This document shows positions 17,710 to 26,972 of a DNA stretch of 64,000 nt, piece after piece. The stretch's first letter is position 1; each line of letters opens with the position of its first letter. The translations under genes were made by a program, and so were the position numbers. A model generated the notes under the pieces. It was not told the DNA's origin, did no database searches, and worked only from the letters and a program-made list of their open reading frames with translations. The stretch is from Hyphomicrobiales bacterium (GTDB lineage Bacteria; Pseudomonadota; Alphaproteobacteria; Rhizobiales; Beijerinckiaceae), in contig JAIXYZ010000005.1 in NCBI GenBank assembly GCA_027489955.1, positions 1 through 64,000 on the forward strand, read 5' to 3'.

Positions 17710-18390
17710 ATGTCCGACAAGCCGACGACGAAAAACTCCCATTCCGGCCGCCCCGCTGATCCGTCCGTGGAGCTCGCCGCCGATATCGCCGAGGCGTCCG
17801 CCGAAGCCGCAAACGAGACTGCGCCTGACGGCTCGCCGGAGGCGGTTGCCCAGGCGCTCGCCGATGCGCTCGCGAAGTCCCAGGCGGAAGTCGCCGAGCT
17901 CAAGGACAAGGTGCTGCGCACGCTCGCCGAGATGGAGAATGTCCGCCGCCGTGCGGACAAGGAGGCGGCCGATGCCCGTGCCTACGGCGTGACGAAGTTC
18001 GCCGGAGACATGGTGGGCGTCGCCGACAATTTGCGTCGCGCCTTGGAGGCCGTCCCGCAGGACGCTCTGGGCGAGGGACCGCTCAAGGCGCTCGTCGAAG
18101 GCGTGGAGCTCACCGAGCGCGACCTGACCAACAAGCTGGAGCGTCACGGGGTGAAGCCGATCGACCCGCTCGGCCAGAAGTTCGACCCCAACCTGCATCA
18201 GGCAATGTTCGAGGCGCAGAACCCGGAACTGCCCAACGGTCATGTCATGCAGGTGGTCCAGGTGGGTTACACGATCGGGGACCGGGTTCTGCGCCCTGCG
18301 CTCGTCGGCGTCGCGCGCGGGGGCCCCAAGGCCGGCGCCAGCACCCCCGACACCCCCCCACCGGGGTCCACCGAATCCCGGACCGCCTGA
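17710..18390 (+). CDS. grpE: Nucleotide exchange factor GrpE
   Basis: Releases ADP from DnaK and acts as a thermosensor. The 226-residue protein has a variable acidic N-terminus (1-60), a long coiled coil (about 60-120, with [17 protein letters not shown]), and a beta-rich head with [17 protein letters not shown] and [26 protein letters not shown]. The C-terminal tail is proline rich. It is 9 kb from dnaK-dnaJ and 13 kb from hrcA, all within this window but on separate transcripts. The TRIC-type gene starts 6 bases after its stop, suggesting co-transcription. Confidence 0.96.
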   Translation: MSDKPTTKNSHSGRPADPSVELAADIAEASAEAANETAPDGSPEAVAQALADALAKSQAEVAELKDKVLRTLAEMENVRRRADKEAADARAYGVTKFAGDMVGVADNLRRALEAVPQDALGEGPLKALVEGVELTERDLTNKLERHGVKPIDPLGQKFDPNLHQAMFEAQNPELPNGHVMQVVQVGYTIGDRVLRPALVGVARGGPKAGASTPDTPPPGSTESRTA

Positions 18391-18396
18391 TCGGCG

Positions 18397-19041
18397 ATGT
18401 TCGGCGTCGTCGGCCCCTGGCTTGAATGGACCGGCGTCGCCGTCTTCGCCCTGACGGGTGCTCTGGCGGCCGCCCGCCGCGGGCTCGACCCGGTCAGTTT
18501 CGCACTTCTGGCGGTCGCCACCGGCGTCGGCGGCGGCACGCTGCGCGATCTTCTCGTCGGCGCCCGGCCTGTCTTCTGGGTCGCCAATCCCACCGACGTC
18601 GTGATCTGCATCGTCGTTGCGCTCGTCGTGTTCGCGGGCGCGGAGCAGTTTCCGGTAGAGGCCGGGGAGGGTCGCCGCCGCCGGGCCATCGTGTGGGCGG
18701 ACGCAGTCGGGCTGGCCTTGTTCGCCGTGACGGGAACGGAGCGGGCGCTGTCGTTCGGCGCGCCGCCCCTGTCGGCCATCGCGCTCGGCGTCATGACAGC
18801 CACGTTCGGCGGCATCATCCGCGACCTGCTGGCCGGCGAACCACCGCTCGTGATCGTCAGCCGGGAAATCTACGTGACGGCGGCCACGCTCGGTGCGTCC
18901 GCTTTCGTCTTGGCGCTCTCGGCAGGCGTCCCGCTGACATTTGCCGCGCTTTTCGGCGTCGCGGCAGGTTTCGTCCTGCGCGCCCTCGCGCTGGTGTACG
19001 GCTGGCAATTGCCCACGTTCCAGCCGAAAGCGCGCGACTAG
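18397..19041 (+). CDS. Trimeric intracellular cation (TRIC/UPF0126) channel family protein
   Basis: Inner-membrane protein of 214 residues with about seven hydrophobic helices made of two UPF0126 repeats. Each repeat carries the glycine-rich motif: TGVGGGTLRDLL (first) and TFGGIIRDLLAGEPP (second). Bacterial TRIC homologues are monovalent-cation channels; the exact ion here is not known. It follows grpE by 6 bases, a linkage seen as co-transcription only, with no functional link that I can name. It is convergent with alkB, overlapping it by 4 bases. Confidence 0.9.
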   Translation: MFGVVGPWLEWTGVAVFALTGALAAARRGLDPVSFALLAVATGVGGGTLRDLLVGARPVFWVANPTDVVICIVVALVVFAGAEQFPVEAGEGRRRRAIVWADAVGLALFAVTGTERALSFGAPPLSAIALGVMTATFGGIIRDLLAGEPPLVIVSREIYVTAATLGASAFVLALSAGVPLTFAALFGVAAGFVLRALALVYGWQLPTFQPKARD

Positions 19042-19658
19042 GGGGCTGTCACGCGCCGGAGCGTCAGGTTGATGCGACCTTCCTGCGGCAGGAGCGTCGA
19101 CGTGCCGGGATAGACGCGATCGATCCCGTGAAATGCAAGCCTCGCCTCGCCGCCGAATGTCAGCGCGTCGCCTGACTCGAGCCGGATCGAACGGGTCGGA
19201 TCCTTGCGGTTGCGGCCGCCGATGCGGAACAGGGCGGCGTCACCGAGTGAGAGTGAGACGACCGGGGCCTCGAAGGTCTCCTCATCACGATCCTGATGGA
19301 GGCCCATCCGCGCCTTCGGATCGTAGAAATTCACCAGGCACGCTTCCGCGGGCGCTGGGAAGCCGGAAAGCTCGTTCCACAGGCGCTCGAGCACGGCCGG
19401 CATTGGCGGCCAGGGCGCACCTGTTTCCGGATGGGTTCCCTGGTACCGATAGCCGCGTTCCTTGTCCGATACCCAGCCGAGGCGGCCGAGATTGGTCATT
19501 CGGACAGAGAAGGGCTTGCCGGTTCGCGGCATGGTCGGCGTGAACAGAGGCGCAGCGCGCACGGCAGCCCGCAGATCCGCCACGAGCGTCTCCTGCCCGG
19601 CGCGGTCGAGCCAGCCGGGGTGATAGACGACGCCGGGCAAGAGCATGATCGATGACAT
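19038..19658 (-). CDS. alkB: AlkB-type alpha-ketoglutarate-dependent DNA dioxygenase
   Basis: Fe(II)/2-oxoglutarate dioxygenase that repairs 1-methyladenine and 3-methylcytosine by oxidative demethylation. The 206-residue protein shows the iron ligands HxD in GLHQDRDEE and the distal histidine in LAFHGIDRVYPG, and the 2-oxoglutarate-binding arginines in RINLTLRRV. The nucleotide-recognition lid lies in the N-terminal half (NLGRLGWVSDKERGYRYQG). It ends a minus-strand run that follows gpmA by 48 bases. An Ada-like alkyltransferase at 29974-30888 gives a second alkylation-repair activity in the window. Confidence 0.95.
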   Translation of the reverse strand: MSSIMLLPGVVYHPGWLDRAGQETLVADLRAAVRAAPLFTPTMPRTGKPFSVRMTNLGRLGWVSDKERGYRYQGTHPETGAPWPPMPAVLERLWNELSGFPAPAEACLVNFYDPKARMGLHQDRDEETFEAPVVSLSLGDAALFRIGGRNRKDPTRSIRLESGDALTFGGEARLAFHGIDRVYPGTSTLLPQEGRINLTLRRVTAP

Positions 19659-19706
19659 CAGCCTGCTCTACGCAGGTCGACGCGAAACGGACGCTTGGCG
19701 AGAGGG

Positions 19707-20330
19707 TTATCCCTTCAGGATTTCCTTCGACGCGACCGTGGAATCGGGGTTGAGACGGTAGACGAGCGGCTCGCCTGTGTTCAGCTCGGTGGTCATGATG
19801 CCATCCCGGTCGAGCCCGTCGAGAACCATCACAAGCGCGCGAAGCGAGTTGCCGTGGGCGGCGACCAGCACCTTCTCGCCGCGCAGCACGCGCGGGAGGA
19901 TGTGCTGGCAGTAATATGGGAGCGCGCGGGCGACAGTGTCCTTCAGGCTCTCGCCGCCGGGAGGCGCGATGTCGTAGGACCGCCGCCAGATGTGGACCTG
20001 CTCCTCGCCCCATTTGGCACGGGCGTCGTCCTTGTTGAGGCCCGACAGGTCACCGTAGTCGCGCTCGTTCAACGCCTCGTCGCGGATCGTCGTCAGCGAC
20101 GACTGGCCGAGCTGGTCGAGGATGAGCGTGCAGGTGCGCTGGGCGCGGCCGAGATTGGACGTGAAGGCGATGTCAAACGACAAACCGAGTTCTTTAAGCC
20201 GGCGCCCGGCGGCCTTCGCCTCATCCACACCCTGCGGCGTCAGGTCCGGATCCTTCCAGCCCGTGAAGAGATTCTTGAGGTTCCACTCACTCTGGCCGTG
20301 ACGGACGAGGACGAGAACGCGATCGGACAT
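19707..20330 (-). CDS. gpmA: 2,3-bisphosphoglycerate-dependent phosphoglycerate mutase
   Basis: Interconverts 3- and 2-phosphoglycerate in glycolysis and gluconeogenesis. The phosphohistidine motif [11 protein letters not shown] is at residues 6-16; [12 protein letters not shown] and the second histidine in [10 protein letters not shown] are present. At 207 residues it is the short alphaproteobacterial form. It lies 36 bases downstream of dapB, an order conserved in Hyphomicrobiales as far as I know. Confidence 0.95.
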   Translation of the reverse strand: MSDRVLVLVRHGQSEWNLKNLFTGWKDPDLTPQGVDEAKAAGRRLKELGLSFDIAFTSNLGRAQRTCTLILDQLGQSSLTTIRDEALNERDYGDLSGLNKDDARAKWGEEQVHIWRRSYDIAPPGGESLKDTVARALPYYCQHILPRVLRGEKVLVAAHGNSLRALVMVLDGLDRDGIMTTELNTGEPLVYRLNPDSTVASKEILKG

Positions 20331-20366
20331 GGGTCGATGGACCTTCCTGCTGGTGTCGTGGAGCGG

Positions 20367-21182
20367 TCAGACGTCGGCGATGCCGAGCACGTCCGCCATG
20401 GAGTAGAAGCCGGGTCGGCGACCGCGCGACCACAGGGCTGCTCGGACCGCCCCATGAGCGAAGATGCCCCGGTCTTCCGCGTGATGAGACAGGACAAGAC
20501 GTTCCGCGGCGCCCGCGAACATAACGCTATGCTCGCCGACGACGGACCCGCCGCGAAGCGTGGCGAACCCGATATCGCCAACTCGCCGCACACCGGTATG
20601 GCCTTCGCGGCTCATGACCGCGCGCTGATCGAGCTGAACGCCGCGACCGTCCGCAACCGCTTCGCCGAGGAGCAAGGCGGTTCCGGAGGGAGCGTCCACC
20701 TTGTTGCGATGATGCATTTCCAGGATTTCGACATCGAACCCGTCGTCCAGGGTCGCGGCAACGCGGCGTACGAGCGCAGCCAGCAGATTGACCCCCAGGC
20801 TCATATTGCCGGACTGTACGACGACCGTCTCCGACGCGGACTGCTTCAAGAGCGCGATGTCTTCAGCGCCGAGCCCGGTCGTCCCGACGATATGGGGGAT
20901 GCCCGCTTTTGCCGTGAGCCGGGCGAATGCGGCCGTGGCGGCAGGGGTGGTGAAGTCGATCACCCCGTCGGCATTGCCCAGGCCCGCGTGGAGATCGCCC
21001 GAAAGCGCGACGCCGACCGGTGCAAGGCCCGCAATCGTTCCGGCATCGGCGCCCAGATGCGGGGAATGCGCGTTGACGACGGCGGCGGCGAGCGTGATCT
21101 CCGGATGCTCGATGACCGCCTTCAGCAGGGCGCGGCCCATACGGCCTGCGGCGCCGACGACGACGAGACGCATTTCCGTCAT
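20367..21182 (-). CDS. dapB: 4-hydroxy-tetrahydrodipicolinate reductase
   Basis: NAD(P)H-dependent reductase of the lysine/diaminopimelate pathway. The Rossmann motif [13 protein letters not shown] opens the 271-residue protein; the catalytic/substrate motif [19 protein letters not shown] is in the middle. ATG 21182 is taken because GAGGAG precedes it; a GTG seven codons earlier would place that site inside the gene. dapD and dapE of the same pathway lie at 33-35.7 kb, so three of the pathway's steps are coded in this window. Confidence 0.96.
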   Translation of the reverse strand: MTEMRLVVVGAAGRMGRALLKAVIEHPEITLAAAVVNAHSPHLGADAGTIAGLAPVGVALSGDLHAGLGNADGVIDFTTPAATAAFARLTAKAGIPHIVGTTGLGAEDIALLKQSASETVVVQSGNMSLGVNLLAALVRRVAATLDDGFDVEILEMHHRNKVDAPSGTALLLGEAVADGRGVQLDQRAVMSREGHTGVRRVGDIGFATLRGGSVVGEHSVMFAGAAERLVLSHHAEDRGIFAHGAVRAALWSRGRRPGFYSMADVLGIADV

Positions 21183-21263
21183 GACCAGCTCCTCTGCTGC
21201 CACGCGGTATAGCGGCAGGCTGACGCCCGCCGCAAGCGCGCCGAGCCTGGCGCCAATACGCGA

Positions 21264-21569
21264 TCAGGCAGGCTGCGGCCCGTCATACCCCTCGACGACG
21301 AGGATATCGGCCACGCAATGGCCGTCGCGGAGCGCCTTCACGCGCTGATATTCCGGGTCGTTCCAGCAGGCGAGCGCGATGTCGTAACTGTCGAATTCGA
21401 TGACCACGTTGCGGGCGCGCGCCTCGCCTTCGACAGCCTTCAGGCTGCCGCCGCGCACGAGGAACTTCGCGCCATACCGTGCGAAGACCGGGCCGTTGCC
21501 CTTGACGTAGGCCTGGTACGCATCCGCGTTCGTGACGTCGACCCGTCCGATCCAATACCCCTTCGGCAT
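21264..21569 (-). CDS. DUF1330 domain protein (second of a tandem pair)
   Basis: Small soluble protein of 101 residues with the DUF1330 ferredoxin-like (dimeric alpha-beta barrel) fold: PKGYWIGRVDVTNADAYQAY at the start, FLVRGGSLKAVEGEARARNV and VIEFDSYDIALACWNDPEYQ. Function unknown; members are thought to form dimers and some sit near oxidoreductases. It is clearly a paralogue of the next gene upstream (same residue pattern throughout), separated by only 15 bases. Both sit in the pyrF-dapB run. Confidence 0.88.
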   Translation of the reverse strand: MPKGYWIGRVDVTNADAYQAYVKGNGPVFARYGAKFLVRGGSLKAVEGEARARNVVIEFDSYDIALACWNDPEYQRVKALRDGHCVADILVVEGYDGPQPA

Positions 21570-21584
21570 CCCGGTACTCCCGCC

Positions 21585-21872
21585 TCAAGCCCCTTCGACG
21601 GCCACGAACTCGCCGGTACCCGCGCCCTCGCGATGTGCCTTCGCCGCCTGATATTCGGCGGACTTGTAGTAGGCCACGGCCTGCTCGAAGGAGTCGAACT
21701 CGATGATCACGTTGCGCGCCCTGGCTTCGCCCTCCAGCTGCTCGAAGCGGCCTCCGCGTGCCAGCGGACGGCCCCCGTGCTTGGCGATCGCCTCGCTCGC
21801 CGCCTTGGCGTAGACCGCATACTTGTCCGGGTCCGTCACGGTAACACGGGCGATCACGTAGCCCTTGGGCAT
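21585..21872 (-). CDS. DUF1330 domain protein (first of a tandem pair)
   Basis: Paralogue of the gene directly downstream, 95 residues: MPKGYVIARVTVTDPDKYAV, LARGGRFEQLEGEARARNV, IIEFDSFEQAVAYYKSAEYQ. The DUF1330 fold is a ferredoxin-like barrel that dimerises; the pair may form a heterodimer (inference). It starts 27 bases after pyrF on the same strand. The function is unknown. Confidence 0.88.
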   Translation of the reverse strand: MPKGYVIARVTVTDPDKYAVYAKAASEAIAKHGGRPLARGGRFEQLEGEARARNVIIEFDSFEQAVAYYKSAEYQAAKAHREGAGTGEFVAVEGA

Positions 21873-21899
21873 GCTCGTCTCCTTCGGTTGAATTCGTCT

Positions 21900-22619
21900 T
21901 CAGCCTCGCGCGGCGGCGATCTCGTCGAGAATGGCGAGGGCGGCCGCCCTAGGGTCGCGGGCCTGGATGATCGGACGGGCCACGACCAGATGGTCGGAAC
22001 CCGCGAGAATGGCTTCGCGCGGCGTGAGGGTGCGCTTCTGGCCGCCTGCATCGGCCCCGGCGGGCCGGATGCCTGGTGTGACGATGGCCAGCGCTCCGCC
22101 CGCCACGTCGCGGACGAGCCCGGTCTCGGCCGCGGAGCACACGATACCATCGATGCCGATGGCCCGTGCTTGTTCGGCCCTCAGGCGCACGAGGTCGCGG
22201 ACGGCAAGGCCGTAACCGGCCTCAGCGGCGTCGTGGTCGTCGTAGGATGTCAGCGCCGTCACGGCGAGAATGCGCAGTCCGCTGTCGCCCCGGCCCTCGA
22301 CGGCGGCGCGCATCGTCTGCGGGTAGGCATGAACGGTGAGGAAGGTGGCGCCGAGCGCAGCGATGCTCTCCACGCCTTCCTTAACCGTATTGCCAATGTC
22401 GTGCAGCTTGAGGTCGATGAAGACCTTCTTGCCTTCCTTCGCCAGTCGTTCTGCGAGCGGCAATCCACCGGCGAAGGCAAGCCGGTAGCCGATCTTGTAG
22501 AAGGAAACGGCATCACCCAGCATCCGCACCATCGCTTCGGCCTCCGACAGGGAGGCGATGTCCAGTCCGACGATAAGCGCATCGCGCGGATCGGGCCGGG
22601 ATGAGGCAGGAGATTGCAT
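21900..22619 (-). CDS. pyrF: Orotidine 5'-phosphate decarboxylase
   Basis: Last step of UMP synthesis. The 239-residue protein has the catalytic DxKxxD array as [13 protein letters not shown], preceded by VGLDIAS and KIGYRLAF, and the phosphate-binding [14 protein letters not shown] loop near the end. It lies 48 bases after the methyltransferase gene and 27 before the DUF1330 pair in the same minus-strand run. Confidence 0.96.
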   Translation of the reverse strand: MQSPASSRPDPRDALIVGLDIASLSEAEAMVRMLGDAVSFYKIGYRLAFAGGLPLAERLAKEGKKVFIDLKLHDIGNTVKEGVESIAALGATFLTVHAYPQTMRAAVEGRGDSGLRILAVTALTSYDDHDAAEAGYGLAVRDLVRLRAEQARAIGIDGIVCSAAETGLVRDVAGGALAIVTPGIRPAGADAGGQKRTLTPREAILAGSDHLVVARPIIQARDPRAAALAILDEIAAARG

Positions 22620-22667
22620 CAGGCGACTCCGGTGACCGGCAGTGAATGCCAGCTGGCCGGGATTACG

Positions 22668-23297
22668 TCAGGCGCGCCGGTAGGTCCAGACCCGCGCCGG
22701 CGGGATGTTCAGCCAGATGCGCTGGGAACCGTGCGCCGTTGCCCCTGCCGCTCGCGTCGGGATCGGCGGCGCGACGCCGTAGGTGAACTGTACGAACGGG
22801 GCCCCGGGCGCCATGAGGTCGAGCGCGTCGGCGAAAAGGTTCAGTCTGACCGGAAGCGGGCGGGTCAACAGGGGCAGAGAAGATACGACTGCGTCCGCCT
22901 TCCGATCCAGAACGCCCGCCAGCGTCCTGGCCAGGCCATAGGCATCGCCCTGCACGATCGTTGCGAGCGGATACTTGGTGCGCAGCAAGGCGCAGAAGTC
23001 AGCATTGTACTCCACCAGCACCAGCCGCGTTTCCGCGACTCCATGCTGGATCAGGGCATCCGTCACCGGTCCGGTGCCGGGACCGAGCTCGATAACCGGG
23101 CCAGTCCCCGTCGGATCGACCGGCTGCGCCATCGCCCGTGCCAGGAACCGTCCCGACGGCATGACTGCACCGGTTTGCAGCGGCCTTTCCAGCCAGGACC
23201 GGAGGAACGTCGCCTCATCGTCCAGCCTGTCGCGCCGGAGGATCGGGCGGCGACGGGTGAGGGAGGGATTGGGTTCGCGACGGCTGATGTCGAACAA
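22668..23297 (-). CDS. pmtA: SAM-dependent methyltransferase, PmtA-like (phospholipid N-methyltransferase)
   Basis: Class I methyltransferase of 209 residues. The SAM-binding motif I is VIELGPGTGPVTDALI (about residues 68-83), preceded by TGAVMPSGRFLARAM, a combination seen in rhizobial phosphatidylethanolamine N-methyltransferases; these make phosphatidylcholine. Motif II, LVLVEYNADFC, and the VVSSLPLL segment fit the same group. The position next to dnaJ and pyrF agrees with the order seen in related genomes. The substrate is inferred from family resemblance only; an rRNA or other small-molecule methyltransferase is not excluded. Confidence 0.7.
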   Translation of the reverse strand: MFDISRREPNPSLTRRRPILRRDRLDDEATFLRSWLERPLQTGAVMPSGRFLARAMAQPVDPTGTGPVIELGPGTGPVTDALIQHGVAETRLVLVEYNADFCALLRTKYPLATIVQGDAYGLARTLAGVLDRKADAVVSSLPLLTRPLPVRLNLFADALDLMAPGAPFVQFTYGVAPPIPTRAAGATAHGSQRIWLNIPPARVWTYRRA

Positions 23298-23417
23298 GGT
23301 GGGACCCGACTGACCCTAACGGCGCGTAAGGCTTAAACGACGTGCACGCAGGGTCAAGCGCCACGGCACATGAATGCGAAGCCCGCGTGACAGGAAAAGT
23401 TCCGTGCCCATCGCCGA

Positions 23418-24557
23418 TCAGTTACCCAGCCCGTCGAAGAACTCCTTCACCCGGGCGAAGAAACCCGAGCTCTCCGGGTGCGTGTCCTTGGACGATTCCC
23501 GCTCGAACTCGGCCAGCAATTCGCGTTGACGGCGCGTCAGGTTCTGCGGGGTTTCGACCGCGACCTGGATGTAAAGGTCCCCGACCTCGCGCGACCGCAA
23601 GACCGGCATGCCCTTGTCCTTCAGGCGGAACTGCTTGCCGGTCTGCGTACCCTCGGGAACCTTGACCTTGGCCTGTCCGCCTCCGAGCACGGGGACCGTG
23701 ATCTCCCCACCCAGGGCGGCGGTCACCAGCGAGATTGGAACCCGGCAGAACAGGTCGGCCCCGTCGCGCTGGAAGAAGGCGTGAGGCTTCACCGACAGGA
23801 AGATGTACAGGTCCCCCGAGGGGCCGCCGCGCATGCCCGCCTCGCCTTCGCCGGCCAGCCGGATGCGTGTGCCGTCCTCAACGCCAGCGGGAATGTTGAC
23901 CGAGAGGGTCCTCTCCCGCGTGACGCGCCCCGCCCCGCCGCAGCTCGCGCAAGGGTCGTCGATCACCTCCCCGCGGCCGTGGCAATTGGGGCAGGTCCGC
24001 TCGATGGAGAAGAAACCCTGGCTTGCCCGCACGCGGCCGATGCCGCCGCAGGTCGGGCAGGCGCGCGGCTTGGAGCCCGGCTTGGCACCGGAGCCCGAAC
24101 AGGCTTCGCAGGTCACCGATGTCGGGATCTTCAGCGAGGCCGCCTTGCCGGAAAATGCCTCCTCGAGCGTGATCTCGAGATTATAGCGCAGATCCGCACC
24201 ACGCTCCCGACCGCCGGTTCGCCCGCGACCTCCGCCCCTGCCGACGAAATCGCCGAAAAGGTCGTCGAAGATGTCGGCCATGGAGGAAGCGAAGCCGTCC
24301 CCGAAGCCTTGGCCGCCGCCGCCCATGCCGTTCTCGAACGCGGCATGGCCGAAGCGGTCATAGGCCGCCTTCTTCTGGGGGTCCGACAGGACTTGGTAGG
24401 CCTCGTTAAGTTCCTTGAAACGGGCTTCCGCCTGCGGGTCCCCGGGATGCCGGTCGGGATGACAGGCCATGGCCGCCTTCCGGAAGGCGGACTTCATCTC
24501 CGCCTCGGACGCGGTCCGGCCTACGCCCAGGATTTCGTAATAATCGCGCTTGGACAT
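23418..24557 (-). CDS. dnaJ: Chaperone protein DnaJ
   Basis: Hsp40 co-chaperone that delivers substrates to DnaK and stimulates its ATPase. The 379-residue protein has the J domain with HPD at residues 33-35, a Gly/Phe-rich linker ([14 protein letters not shown]), the zinc domain with four CxxCxGxG repeats ([32 protein letters not shown]), and the C-terminal substrate-binding barrels. It is 171 bases downstream of dnaK, and that gap can form strong hairpins (24568-24703). Confidence 0.97.
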   Translation of the reverse strand: MSKRDYYEILGVGRTASEAEMKSAFRKAAMACHPDRHPGDPQAEARFKELNEAYQVLSDPQKKAAYDRFGHAAFENGMGGGGQGFGDGFASSMADIFDDLFGDFVGRGGGRGRTGGRERGADLRYNLEITLEEAFSGKAASLKIPTSVTCEACSGSGAKPGSKPRACPTCGGIGRVRASQGFFSIERTCPNCHGRGEVIDDPCASCGGAGRVTRERTLSVNIPAGVEDGTRIRLAGEGEAGMRGGPSGDLYIFLSVKPHAFFQRDGADLFCRVPISLVTAALGGEITVPVLGGGQAKVKVPEGTQTGKQFRLKDKGMPVLRSREVGDLYIQVAVETPQNLTRRQRELLAEFERESSKDTHPESSGFFARVKEFFDGLGN

Positions 24558-24567
24558 GGCTCAGATA

Positions 24568-24647
24568 CGGCAACCGGCACTCGGCGACATACAGCCGGGG
24601 GCAGGCGGCGATCTCCGCCCGCTGCCCGCGACGACTGCCGGTTGCCG
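24568..24647 (-). promoter_or_regulatory. Twelve-base inverted repeat upstream of dnaJ
   Basis: CGGCAACCGGCA (24568-24579) and TGCCGGTTGCCG (24636-24647) are perfect complements 56 bases apart, ending 11 bases before the dnaJ start codon. In the dnaK-dnaJ transcript this long-range stem would sit over the dnaJ ribosome-loading region, so it could limit dnaJ translation. This is a reading of the sequence only. Confidence 0.45.
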
Positions 24648-24680
24648 ACTGCCCATTGCCAACCCCTCGATGATGCGGAA

Positions 24681-24703
24681 GCGGCCGGGCGTGGCCCGGC
24701 CGC
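24681..24703 (-). promoter_or_regulatory. Perfect 10-base hairpin after dnaK
   Basis: GCGGCCGGGC-GTG-GCCCGGCCGC: ten perfect G/C pairs with a 3-base loop, 25 bases after the dnaK stop. There is no T-run, so it is not a classic terminator; it may act as an RNA-stability or partial termination element that makes dnaK more abundant than dnaJ. Confidence 0.5.
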
Positions 24704-24728
24704 TCATGACGTCTGCCTAAAGCGTACC

Positions 24729-26651
24729 TTAGGACGCCTTCTTCTTGTCGTCGCCATCGACCTCGCGGAAGTCGGCGTCGATCACGTCGTCATCCTTCTT
24801 GGCCTCCGACGCCCCTTCGGCCGGAGCCGAATCGCCGCCGGCGGCCTGGGCGGCCTCATACATCGCCTGGCCGATCTTCATCGAAGCCTGGACCAGATCC
24901 GTGGTGCGGGCCTTGATGACCTCGACGTCCTCGCCGGCGATCGCCGTCTTGAGCGCGTCGATGGCCACGGTCGCGCCGTCCTTGTCGGCCGCGGCGATCT
25001 TGTCGCCGTTCTCGGCGATCGTCTTCTCGGTCGTGTGGATCAGGGCTTCCGCCTGGTTCCGGGCCTCGACCAGCTCGCGACGCTTCTTGTCTTCCTCGGC
25101 ATGGGCCTCGGCGTCCTTCACCATCTTGTCGATGTCGGATTCCGAGAGGCCGCCGGAGGCCTGGATGCGGATGGCCTGCTCCTTGCCCGTCGCCTTGTCC
25201 TTGGCCTGGACGTTGACGATGCCGTTGGCATCGATGTCGAACGTCACCTCGATCTGCGGCGTGCCGCGCGGGGCCGCCGGAATGCCGACAAGGTCGAACT
25301 GGCCGAGCAGCTTGTTGTCGGCCGCCATCTCGCGCTCACCCTGGAAGACCCGGATGGTCACGGCGTTCTGATTGTCCTCCGCCGTGGAGAAGACCTGGCT
25401 CTTCTTGGTGGGGATCGTGGTGTTGCGGTCGATGAGGCGCGTGAAGACGCCGCCCAGCGTCTCGATACCGAGCGAGAGCGGGGTCACATCGAGCAGCAGG
25501 ACGTCCTTCACGTCGCCCTGGAGCACGCCGGCCTGAATGGCCGCACCGATGGCGACCACCTCGTCCGGGTTGACACCCTTGTGCGGCTCCTTGCCGAAGA
25601 ACTGCTTCACGACCTCCTGCACCTTCGGCATGCGCGTCATGCCGCCGACAAGGACCACCTCGGAAATCTCGCCGGCCGAAAGCCCGGCATCCTTCAGCGC
25701 CTTCCTGCACGGCTCGATCGTGCGCTGGATGAGGTCATCCACCAGAGCCTCGAACTTGGAGCGGGTGAGCTTGAGCGTCAGATGCTTGGGACCGGAGGCG
25801 TCGGCCGTGATGTACGGCAGGTTGATCTCGGTCTGCGCCGTGGAGGACAGCTCGATCTTCGCCTTCTCAGCGGCCTCCTTGAGGCGCTGGAGCGCGAGCT
25901 TGTCTTTCTTCAGGTCGATGCCGTTCTCTTTCTTGAATTCTTCGGCGAGGTACTCAACGAGGCGCATGTCGAAATCCTCGCCGCCGAGGAACGTGTCGCC
26001 ATTGGTCGACTTCACCTCGAAGACGCCGTCACCGATCTCGAGGATCGACACGTCGAACGTGCCGCCGCCCAGGTCATAGACCGCGATGGTGCCGGTGGAC
26101 TTCTTGTCGAGGCCGTAGGCGAGCGCCGCCGCCGTCGGCTCGTTGATGATGCGCAGCACCTCGAGGCCGGCGATCTTGCCGGCATCCTTGGTGGCCTGGC
26201 GCTGGGCGTCGTTGAAGTAGGCGGGGACCGTGATGACCGCCTGGTCGACCTTCTGGCCGAGATAAGCCTCGGCGGTCTCCTTCATCTTCTGCAGCGTGAA
26301 TGCGGAGATCTGGGAAGGCGAATAATCCTTGCCATCCGCCTGGACCCAGGCATCGCCGTTCTTCGCCTTGGCGATCTTGTACGGGACGAGGCCGATGTCT
26401 TTCTGGGTCATCGGATCCTCGAACGTGCGGCCGATCAGGCGCTTGATCGCGAAGAAGGTACGCTCAGGGTTCGTGACCGCCTGGCGCTTGGCCGGCTGGC
26501 CGACCAGCCGCTCGCCCTCGTCGGTGAAGGCGACGATTGACGGCGTGGTGCGTGCGCCTTCCGCGTTCTCGATGACCTTCGGCGTCGTGCCTTCCATGAC
26601 GGCAACGCAGGAATTGGTGGTACCGAGGTCGATACCGATGACCTTACCCAT
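24729..26651 (-). CDS. dnaK: Chaperone protein DnaK (Hsp70)
   Basis: ATP-dependent chaperone of 640 residues, the normal length. The ATPase domain opens [20 protein letters not shown]; phosphate-binding motifs [15 protein letters not shown] and [15 protein letters not shown] follow; then the linker [16 protein letters not shown], the substrate-binding domain and a C-terminal lid ending in acidic [20 protein letters not shown] 26651 has AGGAG upstream; open frame further upstream is not part of the protein. It heads the minus-strand run dnaK-dnaJ and onward; grpE is on a separate transcript 9 kb away. Confidence 0.98.
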   Translation of the reverse strand: MGKVIGIDLGTTNSCVAVMEGTTPKVIENAEGARTTPSIVAFTDEGERLVGQPAKRQAVTNPERTFFAIKRLIGRTFEDPMTQKDIGLVPYKIAKAKNGDAWVQADGKDYSPSQISAFTLQKMKETAEAYLGQKVDQAVITVPAYFNDAQRQATKDAGKIAGLEVLRIINEPTAAALAYGLDKKSTGTIAVYDLGGGTFDVSILEIGDGVFEVKSTNGDTFLGGEDFDMRLVEYLAEEFKKENGIDLKKDKLALQRLKEAAEKAKIELSSTAQTEINLPYITADASGPKHLTLKLTRSKFEALVDDLIQRTIEPCRKALKDAGLSAGEISEVVLVGGMTRMPKVQEVVKQFFGKEPHKGVNPDEVVAIGAAIQAGVLQGDVKDVLLLDVTPLSLGIETLGGVFTRLIDRNTTIPTKKSQVFSTAEDNQNAVTIRVFQGEREMAADNKLLGQFDLVGIPAAPRGTPQIEVTFDIDANGIVNVQAKDKATGKEQAIRIQASGGLSESDIDKMVKDAEAHAEEDKKRRELVEARNQAEALIHTTEKTIAENGDKIAAADKDGATVAIDALKTAIAGEDVEVIKARTTDLVQASMKIGQAMYEAAQAAGGDSAPAEGASEAKKDDDVIDADFREVDGDDKKKAS

Positions 26652-26972
26652 CTTGATCTCCTGATCCTTCTCTAGCGAGACCGCCGGACCCATGAGGCAT
26701 CCGGCCATGTGGAATAACCCAGAGGTGGTGGGCGCAACGACGGCTTGCAAGACGTGAGGCGGCCGAATGACCCCGCGAAGGGTTGCTTCCGCCGTATGGG
26801 CAGCCGGGACCGCCAGTGCGTCCGTTGCGCGGCTATATAGGAGGGGGCACGGAGAGCCGCAAGCGAGGCGCAGACCGGTCGTCTGGCACGATCGCTCGGT
26901 CGGCAAGGGCGGTGCCGGCCCCCCGATTCTGTCGTATGCTGGGTGATGACATCCGATGTCGGGGAGTGCCCC
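26652..26972. other. dnaK/exported-protein divergent gap
   Basis: A 321-base control region between dnaK and the exported-protein gene. On the dnaK side a CTTGCA box with a downstream CCACCTC box is present (listed separately). On the other side a TATATA (26834-26839) is followed by GGAGGGGG but lies 134 bases before the start codon. No small gene or CIRCE element was seen. Confidence 0.5.
26722..26751 (-). promoter_or_regulatory. Possible heat-shock promoter of dnaK
   Basis: On the minus strand CTTGCA (26751-26746) is followed after 17 bases by CCACCTC (26728-26722), about 70 bases before the dnaK start. The first box resembles the sigma-32 -35 element used upstream of alphaproteobacterial dnaK genes; the second box is a weak match. 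Confidence 0.35.

Noticed and set aside
23478-26540. A 1020-codon open frame on the plus strand
   Set aside because: It runs antisense to dnaJ and dnaK. In GC-rich DNA the reverse frame of a long gene is often open; the real genes have full conserved motifs, and this frame has none.
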